Source: Actinomadura viridilutea (GTDB taxonomy: Bacteria; Actinomycetota; Actinomycetes; Streptosporangiales; Streptosporangiaceae). From it: a stretch of 64,000 nt of DNA. Each line of letters begins with the position of its first letter. The first letter of the stretch is position 1. The notes beneath the pieces were generated by a model. The model was not told the DNA's origin. It did not search any database and saw nothing but the letters and a program-made list of their open reading frames with translations. Position numbers and translations under genes: made by a program. Shown here piece after piece: positions 38,463 to 46,932 of the stretch. The stretch is from NCBI GenBank assembly GCA_003001795.1, contig PVNI01000008.1, positions 223,828 to 287,827 of the forward strand, read 5' to 3'.

Positions 38463-39613
38463 CCGTCGCTCCAACGGCCACCCCGGAGCCGCTGTACGGC
38501 CCGCGGTTCGGCAGCTACCCGGCCGAGGACGTGGCCTGGCTGCTGAAGGACCTCTCCGGCGTCCCCCTGGAGGCGCCCGCCGAAGAGCGGGAGGCGGCGA
38601 TCCAGGCGGGCCGCGCCCACTACGCCGAGTCGCTGCCGGTGGAGTACCGGCCCGGCCCCGAGTACCGGCGGCTGTTCCACCGCGCCCTGGAGGACTCCGC
38701 CGAACGCGTCGCCCACGCCGTCGGGCTGGTCACCGAGCTCGTCCTGGCGGCGCGCGGACCGGACGCCGTGCTGGTGTCGCTGGCCCGCGCGGGCACCCCG
38801 GTCGGCATCCTGATGCGCCGTTGGGCCCGGTACGCCCACGGCCTGGACCTGCCGCACTACGCGATCAGCATCGTCCGCGGCCGCGGCATCGACACCGTCG
38901 CCCTGCGCCACCTGGCCGAGCACCACGACCCGGCGCGGATCATGTTCGTGGACGGCTGGACCGGCAAGGGCGCGATCCGCCGGGAGCTGACCGCCGCGCT
39001 GGCCGGGCACGCCGCCGCCACCGGCCGCCGCTTCCCCGACGACCTGGCCGTGCTGGCCGACCCCGGCCGCTGCACGCCCCTGCACGGCACCCGCGACGAC
39101 TTCCTCGTCCCGTCGGCCTGCCTGAACTCCACCGTCTCCGGGCTGGTGAGCCGCACCGTCCTCAACGACCGGCTGATCGGCCCCGGCGACTACCACGGCG
39201 CCAAGTTCTACGCCGAGCTCGCCGCCGAGGACGTGTCGGCGGTGTTCCTGGACGCGGTGTGCGCCCGCTTCGGCGACGTCGCCGACCGGGTGGCCGAGGA
39301 CGCGCCGCGGGCGCTGGCCGCCGACCGCGCCGCCGACTGGTCCGGCTGGACGGCGGTGCGCCGCATCGGCGCCGAGCACGGCGTGGCCGACCTCAACCTG
39401 ATCAAGCCGGGGGTGGGGGAGACCACGCGGGTGCTGCTGCGCCGCGTCCCGTGGAAGGTCCTGGCCCGCGCCGGCGCGGGACCGGAGCTGGACCACGTCC
39501 GGCTGCTCGCCGCCGAACGCGGCGTCCCGGTGGTGGAGGTCGACCCGGCGACCCTCCCGTACGCCTGCGTCGGCCTCATCCACCCCCGGTTCTCGAAGGG
39601 AAGGGCCCGGTGA
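38459..39613 (+). CDS. StiP-family PRTase-like protein with PELOTA RNA-binding domain
   Basis: A 384-residue protein of the family annotated as cysteine protease StiP/PELOTA, a standard member of ter metabolic clusters. The N-terminal part (FGSYPAEDVAWLLKDLSGV, LVSLARAGTPVGILMRRW, MFVDGWTGKGAIRRELTAAL) looks like a PRTase-related fold. A Cys-containing segment CLNSTVSGLVSRTVLN follows, and the C-terminal PELOTA-like domain contains LNLIKPGVGETTRVLLRRVP and a final ACVGLIHPRFSKGRA. It is coupled by ATGA to the PRTase gene and by GTGA to the HAD gene. Confidence 0.88.
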   Translation: MTVAPTATPEPLYGPRFGSYPAEDVAWLLKDLSGVPLEAPAEEREAAIQAGRAHYAESLPVEYRPGPEYRRLFHRALEDSAERVAHAVGLVTELVLAARGPDAVLVSLARAGTPVGILMRRWARYAHGLDLPHYAISIVRGRGIDTVALRHLAEHHDPARIMFVDGWTGKGAIRRELTAALAGHAAATGRRFPDDLAVLADPGRCTPLHGTRDDFLVPSACLNSTVSGLVSRTVLNDRLIGPGDYHGAKFYAELAAEDVSAVFLDAVCARFGDVADRVAEDAPRALAADRAADWSGWTAVRRIGAEHGVADLNLIKPGVGETTRVLLRRVPWKVLARAGAGPELDHVRLLAAERGVPVVEVDPATLPYACVGLIHPRFSKGRAR

Positions 39614-40455
39614 CCGACGTCGTGGTGTGCTCCGACCTGGACCGCACGCTGATCTACTCGGCGGCCGCGCTGGGCCTGCGCGGCCGGGACGAGGACATGC
39701 CGCGGCTGCTGTGCGTGGAGTTCTATCGGGGGGCGCCGCTGTCGTACGTCACCGAGACGGCGGCGCGCACCCTGCAGGCCCTCGCGGACACCGCGGTGTT
39801 CGTCCCCGTGACGACCCGCACGCCGGAGCAGTACGCCCGCGTCCGCCTGCTCGACAAGCCGCCCGCGTACGCCATCTGCGCCAACGGCGGCCGCCTCCTC
39901 GTGGACGGCGCGGACGACCCCGACTGGGCCGCCGCCGTCCGCGCCCGCGTCGCCGACGGACGGGCCCCGCTCGACGAGGTCCGTGCCCACCTCGCCGCGA
40001 CCGCGGGCGACTTCGTGCTGAAGCGGCGCGTCGCGTCCGACCTGTTCGCCTACCTCGTGGTGGACCCGGCCGCGCTGCCGCCCGGCTGGTTCGACGACCT
40101 CACCGGCTGGTGCGCCGCGCGCGGCTGGCGCACGTCCCTGCAGGGCCGCAAGATCTACTGCCTGCCCGAGCCGCTGACCAAGGCCGCCGCGGCCGCCGAG
40201 GTCGCCCGCCGCGTCGGCGCGGGGACGATGCTCGCCGCCGGCGACTCCCTCCTCGACATCGAGCTGCTGGACGCCGCCGACGCCGCCGTCCGCCCCGCCC
40301 ACGGCGAACTGCACGCCGCCGGCTGGACGTCCCCGCACACCGCCGTGACCGCCGCCCGGGGCGTCGCCGCCGGGGAGGAGATCGCTGCATGGTTCCTGAC
40401 CCGCTCCGCCGACGCCCCCGCGCCCCGGCGCGCCGCGGCCTGGCGCACGCTGTGA
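39610..40455 (+). CDS. HAD-superfamily hydrolase of the ter cassette
   Basis: A 281-residue haloacid dehalogenase-fold hydrolase, likely a phosphatase. Motif I is VCSDLDRTLIYS (nucleophile Asp, then Asp), motif II FVPVTTRTPEQY, the Lys is in PEPLTKAAAAAE, and motif IV is GDSLLDIELLDAADA. A cap domain lies between motifs II and IV (about residues 100-200). In ter-linked pathways the HAD is thought to remove a phosphate from the product of the PRTase step. It ends a tightly overlapping four-gene unit. Confidence 0.9.
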   Translation: MTDVVVCSDLDRTLIYSAAALGLRGRDEDMPRLLCVEFYRGAPLSYVTETAARTLQALADTAVFVPVTTRTPEQYARVRLLDKPPAYAICANGGRLLVDGADDPDWAAAVRARVADGRAPLDEVRAHLAATAGDFVLKRRVASDLFAYLVVDPAALPPGWFDDLTGWCAARGWRTSLQGRKIYCLPEPLTKAAAAAEVARRVGAGTMLAAGDSLLDIELLDAADAAVRPAHGELHAAGWTSPHTAVTAARGVAAGEEIAAWFLTRSADAPAPRRAAAWRTL

Positions 40456-40624
40456 CCGCCCGCGGCCCGCGTCGCGGCGATGCGGCGGACGGCGACCTCA
40501 CTCCTCGGGGGTCGCCGCGCGGCCGTGAGGCGTTCACAATCGCAGTGAACCCTCGATGCGTCGTGCGGGGCGGCGGCCCCCTCCACGGGTGGCCAGAACG
40601 CGATCGGGAGGTCACGCTAGGCTC

Positions 40625-41950
40625 ATGGGCACCCGGCTGATCGGCGACGAGACGACGCTGTGGCAGGCGGCGACCCGGGTGCTGGACGCCAACTGGACCG
40701 GCACCGCCACCGTCCCGTCTCCCGCCCTCTACCCGCACCAGTGGGCCTGGGACTCGGCGTTCGTCAGCATGGGCCTGGCCCGGCACCGCCGCGACCGCGC
40801 CGAACGGGAACTGCTGTCGCTGTTCCGCGGGCAATGGGCCACCGGGCTCCTTCCGCACATCGTCTTCAACACCCGGATGCCCCGGCACGCCTACTTCCCC
40901 GGACCGGAACTGTGGCGCAGCGACCTCCAGCCCGCCGCGCCCCGCAACGTCCCCACCTCCGGCCTGACACACCCCCCGCTGCACGCTCTGGCCGCTCTGC
41001 GCCTGCACGCGTGCGCGAGCCCCGCGGAGGCCGAACGCAGCCGCTCCTTCCTCGCCCACCTCTACCCGATGCTCGTCGCCCAGCACCGGTACCTGGCGCA
41101 GTGCCGCGACCTGGGGGCCGGAGGGCTCGTCGCCATCTGCCACCCCTGGGAATCGGGCCTGGACAACAGCCCCGCCTGGGACGCCCCCCTCGCCGCCCTG
41201 CAACTGCCGCCCGTCGCGTACGCGCCCCAGCGCGCGCCCCGCACGTCGGCGACCGGCGAGCACTACGACCGCTACGTGCGGCTCGTCACCCTCCTGCGCG
41301 GCGCCGGATACTGCGACGAATACCTGCGCGACGCCCACCCGTTCGCCGTCGAGGACCCTCTCGTCAACGCCGCCTATCTCGCCTCCACCCACGCCCTCGC
41401 CGAAATGGCCGAGATCATCGGCGGTGACCCGGTGCCGCACCGCGAGACCGCCGAACGCGTCCACCGCGCCCTGCTCGACCGCCTGTGGGACGGCGAGACC
41501 GGCTGCTTCCGCGCCCGCGACCTGCGCGGCGGCCGGCTGCTTCCCGCCGTCACCGTCGCCTCGTTCGGCCCGCTGCTCGACCCCGACCTGCCGGGCCCGG
41601 TCGTCCGCGCCCTGGTCGACCTGCTGCTGTCGGCGCGGTTCGCCGGCGCCGCCGGATACCCGGTGCCCAGCAGCGACATCCAGGCGCCCACGTTCGACCG
41701 CGGCGGCTACTGGCGCGGCCCCACCTGGATCAACACCAACTGGCTGCTGTGGTACGGCGCCCTCGGCCACGGCCTCACCGTCATCGCGGACCTGCTGTAC
41801 GGGGCCACCCTGCGCCTGGTGCGCCAGTCGGGCTTCCGCGAGTTCTTCGACCCCTTCGACGGCACCGGCCGCGGCGACCACGACTGCAGCTGGTCCGCCG
41901 CCCTCGTCCTCGACCTCCTGGCCGCCCGCCGCGCTCCTCGCGCCGCGTGA
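40625..41950 (+). CDS. MGH1/GH63-like glycoside hydrolase
   Basis: A 441-residue (alpha/alpha)6-barrel protein resembling mannosylglycerate hydrolase and GH63 enzymes. Diagnostic strings are YPHQWAWDSAFVSMGLARH (catalytic Asp region), GLLPHIVFN, CHPWESGLDNSPAWD, YWRGPTWINTNWLLWYGAL and REFFDPFDGTG. It may cleave glucosylglycerate, mannosylglycerate or trehalose-like solutes; the substrate is unproven. There is no signal peptide. The start ATG has GGGAGG at a long spacing of 14 bases, and a -10-like TAGGCT abuts it, so initiation is less certain than usual. It follows the ter cassette after 169 bases and need not belong to it. Confidence 0.82.
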   Translation: MGTRLIGDETTLWQAATRVLDANWTGTATVPSPALYPHQWAWDSAFVSMGLARHRRDRAERELLSLFRGQWATGLLPHIVFNTRMPRHAYFPGPELWRSDLQPAAPRNVPTSGLTHPPLHALAALRLHACASPAEAERSRSFLAHLYPMLVAQHRYLAQCRDLGAGGLVAICHPWESGLDNSPAWDAPLAALQLPPVAYAPQRAPRTSATGEHYDRYVRLVTLLRGAGYCDEYLRDAHPFAVEDPLVNAAYLASTHALAEMAEIIGGDPVPHRETAERVHRALLDRLWDGETGCFRARDLRGGRLLPAVTVASFGPLLDPDLPGPVVRALVDLLLSARFAGAAGYPVPSSDIQAPTFDRGGYWRGPTWINTNWLLWYGALGHGLTVIADLLYGATLRLVRQSGFREFFDPFDGTGRGDHDCSWSAALVLDLLAARRAPRAA

Positions 41951-41987
41951 CGCCCGACCGGGTGCGGTGATCGCTTACCTTGAAGGC

Positions 41988-42503
41988 ATGCGCCTACGCC
42001 GCCCGTCCGCCGTGCTCCGCCCGGGCCGCCTGCCCGCCGACGTCCGCGACGCCCTCGACCTGGCGCGCGGCGAACGCCCGCTCGCTTCCGCTGCGACCCG
42101 CGGCGGCTCCTACGTGGTCGCCACGTCCGCGGCCCTGCACCTGCCCACCGCCTCCGGCGGCTTCCACCGGCTGCCGTGGGAGCGCATCGACCAGGCGTCC
42201 TGGCAGGACGGCCACCTGCGCGTCCAGACCGCCGCGGGCGGCCCGGAATACCGCGTCCGGCTGCCCGACCCGGGGTCGGTGCCCGAGACCGTCCGCGAAC
42301 GCGTCACCGCCACCGTCGTCATCAGCCGGACCGCCCGGCTGCCCGGCGGCGGCTCGGTCCGCATCGCCGCGCGGCGCCCGCCCGGCGGCGGCGACGTGCG
42401 CTGGTCCCTGGTGTTCGACGCCGGGCTCGACCCGTCCGACCCCGGACTGCGCGCCCAAGCCGAGCAGATCCTGGAGGACGTGCGCCGTCAGACGGGCCTG
42501 TGA
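41988..42503 (+). CDS. Conserved hypothetical actinobacterial protein
   Basis: A 171-residue protein without membrane segments or signal peptide. It reads RLPADVRDALDLARGERPLA, SYVVATSAALHLP, and FHRLPWERIDQASWQDGHLRV, a pattern of short beta strands compatible with a PH-like barrel; the family is seen widely in actinobacteria but has no known function. The start ATG at 41988 lies six bases after TACCTT (41976-41981), again leaderless. It is convergent with the YtxH-like gene with a 3-base gap. Confidence 0.65.
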   Translation: MRLRRPSAVLRPGRLPADVRDALDLARGERPLASAATRGGSYVVATSAALHLPTASGGFHRLPWERIDQASWQDGHLRVQTAAGGPEYRVRLPDPGSVPETVRERVTATVVISRTARLPGGGSVRIAARRPPGGGDVRWSLVFDAGLDPSDPGLRAQAEQILEDVRRQTGL

Positions 42504-42506
42504 CGG

Positions 42507-42809
42507 TCACGACGGGGTTGAGGTCTCCCGCCGCGGATCCTCCCGGTACTCGGGCGGCGCCTGGGCGTCGTGGTGCTGCCCCGGAATCCGTTCCCTCGCG
42601 GCGCCGGCCAGTTCCCCGGCCTTGCCCTTGGCCGCCTCGGCCAGCTCCTCGCCCCGCGCGCGCAGCACCCCCGCCGTCTCCTGCACGGTGGGATTCTCCA
42701 GCAGCCGCCGCGACATCCGCTTGATCTGCTCGTACCGCTCGCGCCCCGCCCTGGTGCCCAGGACGTAGCCGACTGCGGCACCCGCGATGAAGCTCGCTCG
42801 GTACTTCAT
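42507..42809 (-). CDS. YtxH-like small membrane-associated protein
   Basis: A 100-residue protein. The N-terminal GAAVGYVLGTRAGRERYEQI is the YtxH-type glycine-rich membrane helix followed by a basic helix; the remainder is a charged helix (GEELAEAAKGKAGELAGAA) and a polar tail. YtxH proteins are general-stress components in Bacillus; the role here is unknown. The ATG at 42809 is preferred over the one at 42848 because it begins directly at the conserved domain. Confidence 0.65.
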   Translation of the reverse strand: MKYRASFIAGAAVGYVLGTRAGRERYEQIKRMSRRLLENPTVQETAGVLRARGEELAEAAKGKAGELAGAARERIPGQHHDAQAPPEYREDPRRETSTPS

Positions 42810-42957
42810 GCCCACACCCCCAACTCCGAGGATCTTGTGGCACGACATACCCTCGCAGGCCCGCCCCAGTCTCCCCGGCGGACACGCCTGCGCGAACAGG
42901 TCCCAGAATGCGCTAACCTAGACGCGCTGACGGAGAGGAACTCCGGCGGCGTCACGA

Positions 42958-43030
42958 TCCCGCGTAGCTCAATTGGCAGAGCGTCCGGCTGTTAACCGGC
43001 AGGTTACTGGTTCGAGTCCAGTCGCGGGAG
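42958..43030 (+). tRNA. tRNA-Asn (GTT)
   Basis: A 73-base cloverleaf. Acceptor arms TCCCGCG and CGCGGGA pair perfectly, the D arm reads AGCTCAATTGGCAGAGC, the anticodon loop CTGTTAA gives anticodon GTT, and the T arm has GGTTCGAGTCC. No CCA is encoded. Confidence 0.95.
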
Positions 43031-43035
43031 CCGAG

Positions 43036-43081
43036 GTCGGGCCCCTGTCCCGTGGATCGCACCACCGGGCAGGGGCCCGAC
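43036..43081 (+). terminator. Hairpin terminator after tRNA-Asn
   Basis: A long inverted repeat, GTCGGGCCCCTG paired with CAGGGGCCCGAC, starts six bases after the tRNA. The next four bases also mostly pair. Confidence 0.8.
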
Positions 43082-43327
43082 GCATTCTCCAGGCGACGCC
43101 CCCTGGAAGAGCCGGCACCTGATCGGCCGCCGATCTCGCCCGCAGGTTCTCAGCGTCTTCGGAGGCGACCTCTCACCGGCCAGGGGCGCCCCCTCAATCC
43201 CCGGTGATGCACCGCGTCTCCCGTGAGGTCGGCGGCAAAATTAGCGGCTTTGTTGAGGATTGACGGGGTATTGGGGCCGATGAGTGGCGTTCGCGACGAC
43301 GGGATGGTCTCTATCGGGGGGGACGTG

Positions 43328-43597
43328 ATGAAGGCCAAGCACTGGAACGTCGACATCTTCATCGGAGAAAGCGACGACGACACCGAGACGCGCGCCCGGG
43401 CCGTCCTGAACGCGGGAGGCAGCGTCACCGTCACCGGGTACGGGCAGGCGCGGCGCAACCCGATCGACCGGCCGGTCCCGGAGATCGGGGACGAGCTGGC
43501 GGCCTGCCGGGCGCTGACCGACCTGGCCGACCGGCTGCGCGCCGTGGCCGGAGAGGACATCGCCCGGATGGCGGGGCCGGCCCGTCCGAGCAGCTAG
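43328..43597 (+). CDS. DUF1876 (dsRBD-like) protein
   Basis: An 89-residue DUF1876 protein: KHWNVDIFIGESDDDTETRA, VTGYGQARRNPIDRPVPEIGDELA, ACRALTDLADRLRAVA. The family has a double-stranded-RNA-binding-like fold and is nearly restricted to actinobacteria; function unknown. The ATG follows a G-rich Shine-Dalgarno (GGGGGGG at -11). It is convergent with the metallophosphoesterase, and the palindrome CTAG at 43594-43597 provides both stop codons. Confidence 0.85.
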   Translation: MKAKHWNVDIFIGESDDDTETRARAVLNAGGSVTVTGYGQARRNPIDRPVPEIGDELAACRALTDLADRLRAVAGEDIARMAGPARPSS

Positions 43598-44424
43598 GCG
43601 TGGGGTTCGGGGAGGATCCGGCACAGACCGGGGGCGCCGTCGCCGCGCGGGCGCCACTCCCGCGGATAGCCGACCGAGACCTCCTCGAACCGCACGCCGT
43701 CGTGCCACATCGTGCGCCGGATGTGCAGGTGGCCGTAGACGACGGCGGCGGCGCGGAAGCGCACGTGCCAGTCGGCCGTCCGTTCGGTGCCGCACCACAG
43801 GGCGAACTCGGGGTACCACAGCACGCGGGTCGGGTGGCGCGTGAGGGGCCAGTGGTTGACCAGGACGGTGGGGTGCTCCAGTCCGGTGAGGCGCTTTTCG
43901 GTCGCGGCCAGGCGGGCGTGGCACCAGGCGTCCCGGGTCGGGTAGGGGTCGGGGTGCAGCAGCATCTCGTCGGTGCAGACGACGCCCGCCTCGCGGGCCG
44001 CCTTGAGGGCCTCGTCCTTGGTGGCGGCGCCCTCCGGGCGGAAGGTGTAGTCGTACAGCAGGAACAGCGGCGCGACGTGCACGGGGCCGCCCTCGCCCGT
44101 CCAGACGGGATAGGGGTCCTCGGGGGTGGTGACGTCGAGCGTCCGGCACATGTCGACGAGGGCGTTGTAGCGCTCTTCGCCGCGCAGGTCGACCGGGTCG
44201 CCCGGCGGCGTCCACAGTTCGTGGTTGCCCGGCGTCCAGATCACCTTGGCGAAGCGGTCGCGCAGCGTGCCCAGCGCCCATCGCACGTCCGCGAACCGTT
44301 CGGCGACGTCGCCCGCGACGATCAGCCAGTCGTCGGGGGACCCGGGGCGCAGGCGCTCGACCAGTTCGCGGTTCTCCGGATGCCCCACGTGCACGTCGCT
44401 GATGGCGAGCAGTCTGCCGGTCAT
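43594..44424 (-). CDS. Calcineurin-like metallophosphoesterase
   Basis: A 276-residue dimetal phosphoesterase. All motifs are in order: DVHVGH (Asp-X-His), GDVAERF, GNHELW, VNHWPLTRHP and GHLHIRR. The N-terminus LLAISDVHVGHPENREL is standard. It is cytoplasmic and of unknown substrate; in streptomycetes a close relative is often next to a phosphopantetheinyl transferase gene, which is absent here. The ATG at 44424 is chosen; the ATG at 44433 would give an MGG prefix. Confidence 0.88.
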   Translation of the reverse strand: MTGRLLAISDVHVGHPENRELVERLRPGSPDDWLIVAGDVAERFADVRWALGTLRDRFAKVIWTPGNHELWTPPGDPVDLRGEERYNALVDMCRTLDVTTPEDPYPVWTGEGGPVHVAPLFLLYDYTFRPEGAATKDEALKAAREAGVVCTDEMLLHPDPYPTRDAWCHARLAATEKRLTGLEHPTVLVNHWPLTRHPTRVLWYPEFALWCGTERTADWHVRFRAAAVVYGHLHIRRTMWHDGVRFEEVSVGYPREWRPRGDGAPGLCRILPEPHA

Positions 44425-44655
44425 GCCTCCCATCTCACGGGGTCGCGGTCCCCTGATCAAGCCCCCGTCCCGTTGGCCGCGCGCGACGGGCCGTTCGGCG
44501 GACGGGCGGCGGCCGCTGGCCGAGCGGGCCGGGCCGCCGGCCGCACGGCCCCGCGAAACCGGATGACGCGGCGCGCCGGGTCGGCCTAGATGGCAGGCGG
44601 GACGGGCGATTCGGGGGCACCCCGCCCAGGCCCCGCCTCCAGAGAGGAGCCCGAG

Positions 44656-45585
44656 ATGCTCACCACGTTCCCGCTTCCCGCGTCCGTCGGCGACGCCCCC
44701 TCCGACCTGCGGCTCGGCCGCGAGATGATCGCCGCCTGGCGGCGCGACGGGGTCGTCCAGGTCGCCGTCGACCCCGTCCGGGCGCAGCGCGCCGTCACCG
44801 CGATGACGGCGGCGCGGCGGTTCTTCTCCATGCCGCTGGAGTACAAGGCGCGGCACGTCAGCCCGCTCAGCTACAGCGGGTACGCCGCCTCCGGGGAGGA
44901 CGGCGCCGAGGTCTTCACCGTCTGCAAGGACGTGCCGGAGGGCGACATCCGGGTGCGCGAGCGCTGGCCGTGCCACGGGCCGGTGCCCTGGCCCGATCCG
45001 GAGTACCGGCTGGCCATGCGGGCGTTCATGGACGAGCTCGGCGGCGTCGCCGACCGGCTGCTGCGGCTGGCCGCCCTCGGCCTCGGCCTGGCGTGCGCCG
45101 ACGAGCTGACCCGCCTGACCGCGGACGGCTGGCACCGCGTGCGGGCGCTGCATCTGCCCGCCCGTTCCGCGGGCGCCGCGAGCGGCCATCCCGCCCACGG
45201 GCTCGTGGCGATCACCGTGCCGGACGAGACCGGCGGGTTGTACGTGCGGCGGGGCGGACGGTGGTCGTTCGCGCGGCCCGACCCGAACACGCTGGCCGTG
45301 TTCCCCGGCGACGTCCTGCGGTTCCTGACCGGCGGACTGCTGCCGTCCCCGCTGCATCAGGTCGCGTCCCTCGGGCGCGACCGCTACGCGCTCACCTACT
45401 TCCACGAGCCCAGCTTCGAGGCCGAGCTGCGCCCCCTGGGCGGCGGCGCCCCTCTCCACTACGGGACGCACGTGACCAAGACGTTCATGGCCCGCTACCC
45501 CGACCGGGAGGCGACCCGGCGCATCCGCGAGGAGGGACGTCTGGAGGTGCTGGGACGGCTGCGGGACGCGGCGTCGGTGCCGTGA
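44656..45585 (+). CDS. Isopenicillin-N-synthase-like non-haem iron protein lacking the Asp ligand
   Basis: A 309-residue protein of the IPNS/2-oxoglutarate oxygenase family. The N-terminal DIOX-N part includes WRRDGVVQVAVDP and RRFFSMPLEYK, and the double-stranded beta-helix core spans about residues 165-260. Normally the first His and Asp occur as HTD before a GLLT...GGLQV stretch. Here the aligned stretch is GHPAHGLVAITVPDETGGLYV-like, with HPA instead of HTD. The distal ligand SPLHQV and RDRYALTYFHEP (usually RYSxxxF) are kept. The loss of Asp could mean halogenase-like chemistry or an inactive relative. The ATG follows AGAGAGGAG. Confidence 0.8.
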   Translation: MLTTFPLPASVGDAPSDLRLGREMIAAWRRDGVVQVAVDPVRAQRAVTAMTAARRFFSMPLEYKARHVSPLSYSGYAASGEDGAEVFTVCKDVPEGDIRVRERWPCHGPVPWPDPEYRLAMRAFMDELGGVADRLLRLAALGLGLACADELTRLTADGWHRVRALHLPARSAGAASGHPAHGLVAITVPDETGGLYVRRGGRWSFARPDPNTLAVFPGDVLRFLTGGLLPSPLHQVASLGRDRYALTYFHEPSFEAELRPLGGGAPLHYGTHVTKTFMARYPDREATRRIREEGRLEVLGRLRDAASVP

Positions 45586-45614
45586 ACCGGTATGTCGCGC
45601 CCCCGGAAGTGACC

Positions 45615-45620
45615 TAGCGT
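45615..45620 (+). promoter_or_regulatory. -10 element (TAGCGT), leaderless
   Basis: TAGCGT is followed by six bases and the ATG at 45627 of the sensor kinase gene. Confidence 0.5.
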
Positions 45621-45626
45621 TGCGCC

Positions 45627-46877
45627 ATGGACGTCGTCATCGCGGTCGTCGCGGCGCTCGTGCTCACCTGGGCGCCGGTGCTGCTGTGGTGGCGGGCCCG
45701 GGGACGCCGCGGCGACCTGGGCGGCCCGGCGCAACGCGCCACGTTCGAGACCCTGCACACCGCCTCGCGGGCGGCGCCCGCGCTGCGCGCGGGCCTGACC
45801 GAGCAGGGCGCGCAGAAGGCGGCGCGGCACCTGCGCGCCCTGCTCGGCTCGGCCGCGCTCGCGATCACCGACGGGGAGCGGGTGCTGGCCTGGGACGGCG
45901 CGGGGGAGCACCACGCCGAGCAGGCCCTCGACCACGCGTCCGGCACCCTCGACGGCGGGCGGGTGCGGGTGCTCGGCCCGGACGGCGTGGAGTGCGGCCG
46001 CCTGGACTGCCCGGTGCGGCGCGCCGCGGTGGTGCCGCTCAGCACCGACGACCGGGTGGTCGGCACGCTCGCCGTCTACGGGGAGGAGGTGCCCGCCGGG
46101 CTGATCCGCGCCGCCGAGGAGGTGGCCCGGTGGGTGGACTCCCAGCTGGAGCTGGCCGAGCTGGACCGGTCGCGGACGCTGCTGATGGAGGCGGAGATGC
46201 GGGCGCTGCGGGCGCAGATCTCCCCGCACTTCATCTACAACTCGCTGACGACGATCGCGTCGTTCGTGCGCAGCGACCCGGAGCGGGCCCGCGAGCTGCT
46301 GCTGGAGTTCGCCGACTTCACCCGCTACTCGTTCCGCCGGCACGGCGACTTCACCACGCTGGCCGAGGAGCTGCGCTCGATCGACCGGTACCTGCTGCTG
46401 CAGCGCGCCCGGTTCGGCGACGACCTGCGGGTCACGCTGCGGATCGCGCAGGAGGTGCTGCCGGTGGCGGTGCCGTTCCTGTGCCTGCAGCCGCTGGTGG
46501 AGAACGCCGTCCGGCACGGCCTGCAGGACCGGTCCGGGCCCGGGCGCATCACGATCGTGGCCGAGGACGCCGGGTCCGACTGCGTGATCAGCGTGGAGGA
46601 CGACGGCGTCGGCATGGACCCCGAGTGGCTGCGCCGCGTCCTGGCCGGGGAACGCGCGCCCGGCTCCGTCGACGGGGAGGCGCCGGAGGCGGCGGGCATC
46701 GGGCTGGCCAACGTCGACGCCCGGCTCCGCCAGGTGTACGGGGACGGCTACGGGCTGGAGGTCGACACCGGCATCGGGGCGGGGACGAAGGTGACGGTGC
46801 GGGTGCCCAAGTACGCGCCGGGGGTCACGGCCCCCTGGCAGGGGCAGAGCCGTCCGAAGCACTCCGACCCGGGTTGA
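45627..46877 (+). CDS. LytS-type sensor histidine kinase
   Basis: A 416-residue kinase with one N-terminal membrane helix (VVIAVVAALVLTWAPVLLWW), a GAF-like domain (about 60-175) and a LytS-type HisKA/HATPase. The phospho-acceptor His is in LRAQISPHFIYNSLTTIASFV; the N box is PLVENAVRHG, and the G boxes are DDGVGMD and GIGLANVDARL. Family members (BtsS, YpdA, LytS) respond to extracellular pyruvate or similar small acids in E. coli and Bacillus. Its partner response regulator is downstream by 55 bases, followed by transporter genes. Confidence 0.9.
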   Translation: MDVVIAVVAALVLTWAPVLLWWRARGRRGDLGGPAQRATFETLHTASRAAPALRAGLTEQGAQKAARHLRALLGSAALAITDGERVLAWDGAGEHHAEQALDHASGTLDGGRVRVLGPDGVECGRLDCPVRRAAVVPLSTDDRVVGTLAVYGEEVPAGLIRAAEEVARWVDSQLELAELDRSRTLLMEAEMRALRAQISPHFIYNSLTTIASFVRSDPERARELLLEFADFTRYSFRRHGDFTTLAEELRSIDRYLLLQRARFGDDLRVTLRIAQEVLPVAVPFLCLQPLVENAVRHGLQDRSGPGRITIVAEDAGSDCVISVEDDGVGMDPEWLRRVLAGERAPGSVDGEAPEAAGIGLANVDARLRQVYGDGYGLEVDTGIGAGTKVTVRVPKYAPGVTAPWQGQSRPKHSDPG

Positions 46878-46932
46878 CGGACGTTTTACGATATCGCCGA
46901 GATGTGACGTGCGACACCGGGGGAGGTCTGGC

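Noticed and set aside
42901..42957. Possible second tRNA or attachment site next to tRNA-Asn
   Set aside because: No second cloverleaf and no duplicated tRNA end or integrase gene nearby, so there is no sign of integration at this tRNA.
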